From JARKQH01 sp964631605 (GTDB lineage: Bacteria > Verrucomicrobiota > Verrucomicrobiia > Limisphaerales > UBA8199), in NCBI GenBank assembly GCA_964631605.1, contig CAZVYG010000109.1, positions 1-13,936 on the forward strand: DNA of 13,936 bases, given 5' to 3'. Of the stretch, positions 7,761-13,936 are shown one piece after another. Both the position numbers and the translations under genes were made by a program. The notes below the pieces were generated by a model. That model saw only the letters and a list, made by a program, of their open reading frames with translations. It was not told where the DNA came from and did not search any database. Numbering within the stretch: the stretch's first letter is position 1; the number at the start of each line of letters is the position of its first letter.

Positions 7761-8951
7761 ATGAAGAATAAAATTCGCCTTGGTTTGATCGGCGCCGGTT
7801 CTGTGGTCCGGGAAATCTACCAGCATCTTTATTTCCGGAGCCAGTATTCGGAGTTGCTGGAGATTGGCGCGGTCGCGGATCCCAACGAGTCATGCCGCAA
7901 CTGGTTTGGGGATTTGGCGAGGCTGCCTGCCAACCGTCGTTTCGCCGATTACAAGGAACTGCTGAGGGAGGTCGAGCTGGACGCGGTGCAGGTGAACACG
8001 CCCGATCATCTTCACGCGGCGCCGACGGTGGACGCGCTCAGAGCGGGACTGGATGTGGTGGTGCCCAAGCCCACGGCGGCGACAGTGAAGGATGCGCACG
8101 ACATGATCCAGGCGGCGAAGGAGAGCGGGCGCATCCTCGGCATAGACTTCCACAAACGGGAGGACCCGCGCATCAAGGAAGCCGAGGCCCGGTATCAAAG
8201 CGGACGCTACGGGACTTTGCAGGCAGCCGTCTTTTACATGCTCGACAAGCTGTTTGTCGCGGACCCCAATCACGCCCCCAGGTTTTTCGCCTCCCCGGAC
8301 TTTGCAGCGCGGAACACGCCGATTTCCTTTCTGACAGTGCACATGGCGGACGCGTTGATGAAGATCGTGAACCTTGTCCCGGTCCAGGTCCGGGCCGTCG
8401 GGTACGCGCACAAGCTGCCATCGCTCAAGCCGCAGCCCGTAAACGGCTACGACCTGGTGGATACCGAGATTCTTTTCCGTTCGGGGGCGATCGCGCACAT
8501 CCTCACGGGGTGGGCGCTGCCCAACACCGCGTGGTCCACGACGGTGCAATCGGGGCGACTGATTTGTTCGGACGGCCTGCTTGACTTGGGGCTGGACACC
8601 CCGGGGTTGTTGGAGATTCATGCCGACGGTGTCCTGCAGGTCAATCCGCTGTTCCGCAATTTCGAGAAGGACCAGACCGTGACCGGGTACGGCATCAGCC
8701 ATCCCGGGCGTTTTTACCGCCAGATGCTCGCCGACCGCAACGGCAAACTGTCAGCGGCGGAACGCGAGAGCCTCTTCACCCCCATGGCACTGGGCTTTTA
8801 TACGACTCTGGTTTTGGAGGGGGCCGAGCGGAGTCTGGCGGAAGGCCAATCCGCTGCGGCGGGGGTGACGGTCGGGCCGGCGGTAGATCTGCGAGAGCTG
8901 GTGGTGCAACAACTCGGCGCGGGGGCGGCGCGCGACTATGGTCTGGCCTGA
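7761..8951 (+). CDS. Cytosolic Gfo/Idh/MocA family NAD(P)-dependent dehydrogenase
   Basis: This 396-residue protein has an N-terminal Rossmann fold, with LGLIGAGSVV (G11, G13) directly after the start and no signal peptide, so it should act in the cytoplasm. VNTPDHLHAAPTVDALRAG leads to K103 in VVVPKPTAA; this lysine is the usual catalytic one, but the glutamate normally before it (EKP) is replaced by proline. GIDFHKRED follows. HMAD (H194, D197) fits the active-site histidine region of the C-terminal alpha/beta domain. The family oxidises or reduces sugars, inositols and related compounds. ATG 7761 is chosen because it immediately precedes the glycine motif; an upstream extension would overlap the aminotransferase. 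It lies 19 bp after the aminotransferase and 21 bp before the transporter, so co-transcription is likely. It lacks a clear Shine-Dalgarno, and its substrate is unknown. Confidence 0.93.
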   Translation: MKNKIRLGLIGAGSVVREIYQHLYFRSQYSELLEIGAVADPNESCRNWFGDLARLPANRRFADYKELLREVELDAVQVNTPDHLHAAPTVDALRAGLDVVVPKPTAATVKDAHDMIQAAKESGRILGIDFHKREDPRIKEAEARYQSGRYGTLQAAVFYMLDKLFVADPNHAPRFFASPDFAARNTPISFLTVHMADALMKIVNLVPVQVRAVGYAHKLPSLKPQPVNGYDLVDTEILFRSGAIAHILTGWALPNTAWSTTVQSGRLICSDGLLDLGLDTPGLLEIHADGVLQVNPLFRNFEKDQTVTGYGISHPGRFYRQMLADRNGKLSAAERESLFTPMALGFYTTLVLEGAERSLAEGQSAAAGVTVGPAVDLRELVVQQLGAGAARDYGLA

Positions 8952-8972
8952 GCGGTTGGACCGGGTGTGAGT

Positions 8973-10298
8973 ATGGACCGCGCGCCTATCTCCGAGCCAC
9001 CGGCGACGAGCGGCCAGCCGGCGGTCAGCCGCAAACGCCCGATTCAACACCTGCGCTGGTACATTGCGGCACTGCTGTGTCTGGCGTCGGCGCTCAATTA
9101 TCTGGATCGGCAGACCCTGTCGGTGTTGATCGGGACGATCAAGGAGCAGCTTCATCTGAGCAACGCCAGTTACGGCGACATCAATTTCTGGTTCCTGGTC
9201 AGCTACGGAGTCATGTACGCCGTGAGCGGACGCATCATTGATTTCATCGGCACCCGCCGGGGGTTCATCTTCTTCGTTTCCGGCTGGTCCCTGGCCAACA
9301 TGCTCCACATTTTCGCCAGCACGGTGGGCCAGTTCTCGTTCTTCCGCTTTCTGCTGGGCGTGTTTGAGCCCGGCAGTTTCACCGGCGGAGTGAAGGCGGT
9401 GGGCGAATGGTTTCCGATGCGGGACCGGGCGCTGGCCATCGGCATTTTCAACGCGGGCACCGCCGTGGGTTCCGTAGCGGCCGCGCCGATTGTCTCCGTT
9501 ATTGCGGTGCAGTGGGGCTGGCGCGCGGCATTTCTGGTCACCGGCGCGGTGGGTTTCCTCTGGCTCATTCCCTGGATCATTTTCTTCAAGCAGCCCCGGC
9601 AACATCCGCGCCTAAGCGAGGAGGAGCGCCAACTCATCCTCGAAGGACTTCCCGAGGACAGCGGCCGGGTGCGTCCGCCGCGGCTGGGCATCCTGCTTCG
9701 AATGCGGGAGACCTGGGGTTGTGTCCTGGTTCGCGCGCTTACCGATCCGATCAGCTATTTCCTGCTTTTCTGGATCCCGCCCTATTTTCAGAACCAGTAT
9801 GGTTTCGATCTGAAGGAGATTGGGATGTTTATCTGGATCCCCTACGCGGCGGCGGCCCTGGGGAACCTTTCGGGCGGCATCATTCCGCGGCTGCTGATCG
9901 GGCGCGGCTGGACGCTCGACCGGGCCCGGAAGAGCACGATGGGGTTGATGACGCTGATACTGCTGGCCTGCCTTTTTAGCGTGACGCAGACCTCGAACCC
10001 AACGGTGGCCCTGATGCTGGTGGCCGGCATGACGTTTTGTCATGGGGGCTGGAGCAACATCACCCTGCCGGCGGAAGTGTTTCCCAAGAACGCGATCGCG
10101 ACGGTCACGGGTCTGGGCGGAACGCTGGGGTCGTGGATGGGCGCACTGGCAATGTTGGGAACAGGGCGGGTGGTGGACGCGTATGGGTTCACCCCGATCT
10201 TCGTCGCCTGCGCGGTGCTTTATCCGCTGGCATTGCTGCTGGTGTTTGTCCTGATCGGGAAACTGGGGGTGACGCGCCAGATCGAAAGCTCTCCATGA
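8973..10298 (+). CDS. MFS transporter, anion:cation symporter (hexuronate/ExuT-like) family
   Basis: The 441-residue protein has about twelve hydrophobic segments in two halves split by a charged loop near residues 205-240. NYLDR (residues 42-46) in the first helix is typical of the ACS family, which imports hexuronates, glucarate/galactarate, tartrate and related organic anions. The major-facilitator loop 2-3 signature GRIIDFIGTRRG is complete at residues 86-97. RFLLGVFEPGSFTGGVKAVGEWFP matches the TM4-5 region, and WGWRAAFLVTGAVGF resembles the TM6 region. The start is ambiguous: ATG 8973 is used here, and GTG 8967, two codons upstream in frame, is the alternative. Neither has a good Shine-Dalgarno. 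It follows the dehydrogenase by 21 bp. Import of a sugar acid or other organic anion is the likely role; which one is not determined. Confidence 0.92.
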   Translation: MDRAPISEPPATSGQPAVSRKRPIQHLRWYIAALLCLASALNYLDRQTLSVLIGTIKEQLHLSNASYGDINFWFLVSYGVMYAVSGRIIDFIGTRRGFIFFVSGWSLANMLHIFASTVGQFSFFRFLLGVFEPGSFTGGVKAVGEWFPMRDRALAIGIFNAGTAVGSVAAAPIVSVIAVQWGWRAAFLVTGAVGFLWLIPWIIFFKQPRQHPRLSEEERQLILEGLPEDSGRVRPPRLGILLRMRETWGCVLVRALTDPISYFLLFWIPPYFQNQYGFDLKEIGMFIWIPYAAAALGNLSGGIIPRLLIGRGWTLDRARKSTMGLMTLILLACLFSVTQTSNPTVALMLVAGMTFCHGGWSNITLPAEVFPKNAIATVTGLGGTLGSWMGALAMLGTGRVVDAYGFTPIFVACAVLYPLALLLVFVLIGKLGVTRQIESSP

Positions 10299-10327
10299 AT
10301 GGTCGAATTCCCCGTCCTGCGCCAGGA

Positions 10328-10356
10328 TTGATTCCTTTCAGTTAACCAAATATAAA
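10328..10356 (+). promoter_or_regulatory. Candidate promoter very close to the start of the Tat oxidoreductase
   Basis: TTGATT (10328-10333) and TATAAA (10351-10356) are separated by 17 nt. The boxes match the sigma70 consensus at four and five of six positions, and the local sequence is AT-rich compared with its surroundings. The expected transcription start near 10363 would leave a leader of only about 5 nt before ATG 10368, too short for a Shine-Dalgarno. Verrucomicrobial promoters are poorly characterised, so this is a prediction. Confidence 0.42.
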
Positions 10357-10367
10357 CGCAACGACTT

Positions 10368-11672
10368 ATGACAAACCGCATCACTCGCCGGGACTTCCTC
10401 CGCAACAGTTCCCTCGCCGCCGCCAGCCTGGCGGCCCTTTCCGCCGCTCCGGCCATCCAGGCGGCGGCTTCTCCCAACCACAAACTGCGCGTGGCGGTCA
10501 TCGGCTGCAATGGCCGGGGCATGGCGCATATCACTGCGTTGCTCGGGGTGCCGAACGTCGAGATTGCCTGTGTGTGCGACGTGGACCGCCGGGCGCTGGA
10601 AAAAGGGATTGCGGCTGCGGCAAAAAAGCAGGGCACCACGCCCCGGGGCGAGAAGGATTTGCGCAAGCTGCTGGAGGATCCCGGGATTGATGCGATCACG
10701 ATTGCCACGCCCGAACATTGGCAGACACCGGCGACCCTGCTGGCCTGCGCGGCGGGAAAGCATGTTTATGTGGAAAAGCCCGCCAGCCACAACGGGCGCG
10801 AGTCCGGATTGATTGTCGCCGCCGCTCGGAAGTACAAGCGCGTGGTGCAAATGGGCAACCAGCGGCGAAGCTGGCCCTGGGTCATCGAGTCCATCCAGGC
10901 GGTCCACGCGGGGGAGGTCGGCCAGGTCTATTTCGCGCGGGGGTGGTACACGAACCGCCGTCCCTCGATTGGCCGGGGCAAGGCCGTTCCGGTTCCGGAG
11001 TGGCTGGACTATTCGTTGTGGCAGGGGCCGGCGCCGGAGAGGCCGTACCGGGACAACATCCTGCACTACAACTGGCATTGGTTCTGGCACTGGGGCACGG
11101 GTGAACTGGGCAACAATGCAGTGCATGCGCTGGACCTGGCGCGGTGGGGCCTGAAGGTCGAATTGCCCAACCGGATCACCTGCGGGGGCAACCGTTATTT
11201 TTACCAGGATGATTGGGAGACACCGGACACGACGCTGGCCACGTTCGACTTTGGCAGCAAGGGCATTGCGTGGGAAGGCCAGAGCTGCGCGCCCCGGGGG
11301 TTTGAGGGCGCAAGTTTCGGTGTCAGCTTCTTTGGTGACCAAGGCACGCTGGTGATGGCCGGCAACAACTGTGTCATTTACGATCTGAAGGACAAGGTGT
11401 TGCGGGAAATCCAGGGCCGGCAGTCGGACCTTTTCTCCTTCGACAGCGTCCATTTCGCGAATTTTGCCGACGCCATCCGCGAAGGCAAAGCGCTGGCCGC
11501 GGACATCGAGGAAGGCCAGAAGAGCACCCTGCTCTGTCACCTTGGCAACATCGCCTGGCGCACCGGGCACACAATTGACTTCGACCCGAAGGCGGGAAAG
11601 ATTCTCGGGGACAAGGCGGCGCAGGCGCTGTGGAGCCGCGATTACCGCCCGGGGTGGGAACCGAAGGTTTGA
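10368..11672 (+). CDS. Tat-exported Gfo/Idh/MocA family oxidoreductase
   Basis: This 434-residue protein begins with a textbook twin-arginine signal: TRRDFLR (R7, R8), an Ala/Leu-rich hydrophobic core, and a likely AxA cleavage site around residues 31-35. The Rossmann motif VAVIGCNGRG follows. ATPEHWQTPATLLACAAGK leads to VYVEKPASHN, with the canonical Glu-Lys-Pro (K137). A striking aromatic/histidine run, N-W-H-W-F-W-H-W (residues 235-242), sits just before GTGELGNNAVHALD (H253, D256), the active-site histidine region. Family members use NAD(P) on sugars. Some exported relatives (GH109-type) are glycosidases that use a tightly bound NAD, and Tat export with cofactor would fit such a role, though this is inference. 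ATG 10368 gives a correct signal peptide. It is 69 bp after the transporter and has its own candidate promoter. Its stop is 123 bp from the converging rpoC. Confidence 0.94.
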   Translation: MTNRITRRDFLRNSSLAAASLAALSAAPAIQAAASPNHKLRVAVIGCNGRGMAHITALLGVPNVEIACVCDVDRRALEKGIAAAAKKQGTTPRGEKDLRKLLEDPGIDAITIATPEHWQTPATLLACAAGKHVYVEKPASHNGRESGLIVAAARKYKRVVQMGNQRRSWPWVIESIQAVHAGEVGQVYFARGWYTNRRPSIGRGKAVPVPEWLDYSLWQGPAPERPYRDNILHYNWHWFWHWGTGELGNNAVHALDLARWGLKVELPNRITCGGNRYFYQDDWETPDTTLATFDFGSKGIAWEGQSCAPRGFEGASFGVSFFGDQGTLVMAGNNCVIYDLKDKVLREIQGRQSDLFSFDSVHFANFADAIREGKALAADIEEGQKSTLLCHLGNIAWRTGHTIDFDPKAGKILGDKAAQALWSRDYRPGWEPKV

Positions 11673-11712
11673 GACGGCGCGACGCCGCGTCGGTGGGGGA
11701 AGCCATCGCGGC

Positions 11713-11761
11713 AAAGGAAAGGGCGCCGGGATGAATTCTCCGGCGCCCCGCACAGGTTTTT
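11713..11761. terminator. Bidirectional intrinsic terminator between convergent genes
   Basis: GGGCGCCGG (11721-11729) and CCGGCGCCC (11740-11748) form a perfect 9-bp stem around a 10-nt loop. Read leftward, the stem is followed at once by TTTCCTTTG, a fitting terminator for rpoC. Read rightward, five Ts (11757-11761) come 8 nt after the stem, a weaker terminator for the oxidoreductase. Placement between two converging stop codons supports the call. Confidence 0.75.
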
Positions 11762-11795
11762 GTATGCGTCAGGAGGCTGCCGCCGATACGGGAGG

Positions 11796-13936
11796 CTACA
11801 GTCCCAACAGAGGGTTTTCCGCGGCCGCCGAAGGGGCGGCGCCCGGTTCGGGCTCCGGCTCCTCCTGGATTTCGACCAGGGGTTTGAGCCGGACCTTGCG
11901 ATGCAGTTCGAAGCCGGTGCCGGCCGGGATGATGTGGCCCATGATGACGTTTTCCTTGAAGCCGCGCAGGTAGTCCACCCGCGCGCGGGTGGCCGCCTCG
12001 GTGAGCACCCGGGTGGTGTCCTGGAAGGAAGCGGCGCTGAGGAAGCTCTCGGTTTCCAGGGAGGCTTTGGTGATGCCGAGCAGGACGGGCTGCGCTTCGG
12101 CGGGTTTGCCGCCCATCTTTTCCACCCGCTGGTTCTCTTCTTCAAAGTCGAGTTTGTCCACCTGTTCGCCCCAGAGGAAGTTGGTGTCGCCCGGCTCGGT
12201 GATGCGGACTTTGCGGAGCATCTGGCGGACGATGATTTCGATGTGCTTGTCGTTGATGGTGACGCCCTGGAGACGGTAAACCTCCTGGACTTCGTTGACC
12301 AGGTGCTCCTGGAGCTCCTGCGGGCCGCAGATGTCGAGAATTTCGTGCGGGTCAATGGGGCCCTCGGTCAACTGCTGTCCCTTCTTGACGTAGTCGCCCT
12401 TGAAGACGATGACGTGTTTGCCGATGGGGATGAGGTGTTCCTCCTCGACGCCGGTTTGCTGGTCCTTGATGACGATGCAGCGCTTGCCGCGAACGCTCGG
12501 TCCGAAGTCCACGATGCCGTCAATCTTGGAGATTTCGGCGGCGTCCTTGGGACGGCGCGCCTCGAACAACTCGGCCACGCGGGGCAACCCGCCGGTGATG
12601 TCCTTGGTTTTCGAGGTCTTGCGGGGGGTTTTGGCCATGAGCGTTCCCGCCACGATCCGATCGTCCTCGCTCACGACAATGTGCGCGCCCGAGGGGATGG
12701 GGTAGCTGGCCAGCGGTTCGCCTTTGTCATCGAGGATGACGATCTGCGGGTGCAGGTCCTCCTTATGCTCGATGACGACCATGGCTTCCTGCTGGGTCTG
12801 CTCGTCCACCTCCTGCTTCATGGTGACCCCTTCAATGATGTCCACGAATTTGACCCGGCCGGCTTTTTCGGAGAGGATGGGGACGTTGTAGGGGTCCCAC
12901 TGTACGAAGGTCTCGCCTTTCTTGACGCGTCCGCCGTCGGGGACCGAAATGACCGCGCCGATCACGACGTTATGCGTTTCCAGCTCCCGGCCGTCCTCGG
13001 CAAGGATGGACACCGAGCCATTTTTGTTGAGGACGATGTTGTTGCCGTCTTCAAGCTCGACCAGGCGGAGTTCATTGTAGCGGACCACGCCTTCGAATTT
13101 GGCTTTGATCTGCGGCTGTTTGAACACCTGGGAGGCGGTGCCGCCGATGTGGAAGGTCCGCATGGTTAATTGCGTGCCGGGTTCGCCGATGGACTGGGCG
13201 GCGATAATGCCGACCGCCTCGCCCAGTTTGACACGCGCGCCGGTGGCCAGATTTCGGCCATAGCACGAAATGCAGACGCCCTGCTTGCTTTCGCAAGTGA
13301 GAACCGACCGGATTTTGACCCGTTCGACGCCGGCGCTTTCGATGAGCCGGGCCTTGACCTCGTCAATTTCCTCGTTGGCCTTGACGAGCAGCTCCTTGGG
13401 GTTCTGTGGATTGGGGATGTCGTCGCAGGCATGGCGGCCAATCAGGCGCTCCGACAGCTTGACCACCTCGTCCTCGCCCTCGTAGATCGCCTGGACCCAG
13501 ATGCCGTTGGTGGTGCCGCAATCTTCCTCCCGAATGATCACGTCCTGAGCAACGTCCACCAGCTTGCGCGTCATGTAGCCCGAGTCGGCGGTCTTGAGGG
13601 CGGTATCGGCCAGGCCTTTGCGCGCGCCGTGAGTGGAGATGAAGTATTCGAGGACGGTGAGGCCTTCGCGGAAGTTGGACAGAATCGGCTTTTCAATGAT
13701 GTCGCCGGAAGGTTTGGCCATGAGACCGCGTACGCCGGCCAACTGACGGACCTGCTGGCGGTTGCCGCGGGCGCCGGAGTCCACCATGAGCGAGACGGGG
13801 TTGTATTCCTTCTTGCCCTGGTTTTGCTCGAGGGTGCGCAACATGACGTTGGCGATCTGGTCGGTGCAATGCGTCCAAATATCCACGATCTTGTTGTAGC
13901 GCTCGCCGGGAGTGATCACCCCCTTGCGATACTGCT
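11796..13936 (-). CDS. rpoC: DNA-directed RNA polymerase beta' subunit, C-terminal half (5' end beyond window)
   Basis: This is the last 712 residues of the beta' subunit, roughly half of a normal 1,350-1,430-residue protein; the frame stays open to the right edge. It begins at a GERYNKIVDIW segment. MVDSGARG and RQLAGVRGLMAKPSG lead into the bridge helix, including FISTHGARKGLADTALKTA (about 13570-13680). Cysteines in EEDCGTT and in CESKQGVCISCYGR (about 13260-13300 and 13520) form the second zinc site. GEPGTQLTMRTFHIGG (about 13141-13190) is the catalytic trigger loop with its Met-Arg-His. The C-terminal part, with GGLPRVAELFEARRP and the IIPAGTGFELHR region, is intact. After LKPLVEI the protein ends in an acidic Glu-Pro repeat and an Ala-rich tail. 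No stop or frameshift interrupts it. It converges on the Tat oxidoreductase. Confidence 0.98.
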   Translation of the reverse strand, partial: QYRKGVITPGERYNKIVDIWTHCTDQIANVMLRTLEQNQGKKEYNPVSLMVDSGARGNRQQVRQLAGVRGLMAKPSGDIIEKPILSNFREGLTVLEYFISTHGARKGLADTALKTADSGYMTRKLVDVAQDVIIREEDCGTTNGIWVQAIYEGEDEVVKLSERLIGRHACDDIPNPQNPKELLVKANEEIDEVKARLIESAGVERVKIRSVLTCESKQGVCISCYGRNLATGARVKLGEAVGIIAAQSIGEPGTQLTMRTFHIGGTASQVFKQPQIKAKFEGVVRYNELRLVELEDGNNIVLNKNGSVSILAEDGRELETHNVVIGAVISVPDGGRVKKGETFVQWDPYNVPILSEKAGRVKFVDIIEGVTMKQEVDEQTQQEAMVVIEHKEDLHPQIVILDDKGEPLASYPIPSGAHIVVSEDDRIVAGTLMAKTPRKTSKTKDITGGLPRVAELFEARRPKDAAEISKIDGIVDFGPSVRGKRCIVIKDQQTGVEEEHLIPIGKHVIVFKGDYVKKGQQLTEGPIDPHEILDICGPQELQEHLVNEVQEVYRLQGVTINDKHIEIIVRQMLRKVRITEPGDTNFLWGEQVDKLDFEEENQRVEKMGGKPAEAQPVLLGITKASLETESFLSAASFQDTTRVLTEAATRARVDYLRGFKENVIMGHIIPAGTGFELHRKVRLKPLVEIQEEPEPEPGAAPSAAAENPLLGL

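Noticed and set aside
11675..11687. Small CGGCG/CGCCG hairpin right after the Tat oxidoreductase stop
   Set aside because: The stem is short with no T-run, and the 9-bp hairpin at 11721-11748 explains termination better.
11760..13169. 469-codon open frame antisense to rpoC
   Set aside because: Its composition is Asp/Val/Phe/Leu-rich low complexity that mirrors rpoC codons; rpoC is unambiguous on the other strand.

Overview
The window looks like a high-GC bacterial chromosome segment, most likely from a Verrucomicrobiota member (Limisphaerales/Pedosphaera type). This is inferred from three points. SecA has a long insertion in its preprotein-crosslinking domain, as in Bacteroidota and related phyla. 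There are several Gfo/Idh/MocA oxidoreductases, two with twin-arginine signals, a pattern expanded in Verrucomicrobiota and Planctomycetota. Most start codons lack a clear Shine-Dalgarno sequence. No rRNA, tRNA, CRISPR array, insertion sequence or phage gene is visible.

Layout. A Tat-signalled Gfo/Idh/MocA oxidoreductase lies on the minus strand (1-809) and runs off the left edge. A 366-bp divergent intergenic region follows (810-1175). Six genes then run on the plus strand: an APC-type permease fused to a UspA-like domain (1176-2990), secA (3049-6141), a class III aminotransferase (6305-7741), a cytosolic Gfo/Idh/MocA dehydrogenase (7761-8951), an MFS anion/sugar-acid transporter (8973-10298) and a second Tat-signalled Gfo/Idh/MocA protein (10368-11672). 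The 3' half of rpoC converges from the right on the minus strand (11796-13936). A perfect 9-bp GC hairpin flanked by A-rich and T-rich tracts separates the convergent genes.

How the genes may work together. secA and rpoC are housekeeping genes. The aminotransferase, dehydrogenase and MFS transporter are separated by only 19 and 21 bp and look like one transcription unit, preceded by a candidate terminator after secA. Uptake of an organic anion or sugar acid, NAD(P)-linked oxidation and transamination form a plausible small catabolic module; the substrate cannot be read from sequence. The downstream Tat oxidoreductase has its own candidate promoter very close to its start codon. The two Tat oxidoreductases would be exported folded with bound cofactor and might act on carbohydrates outside the cytoplasm, in the manner of known NAD-dependent glycosidases of this superfamily.

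No clearly novel defence or mobile system is visible. The most interesting points are the permease-Usp fusion with an altered nucleotide motif, the exported Gfo/Idh/MocA proteins, and the tight aminotransferase-dehydrogenase-transporter cluster.
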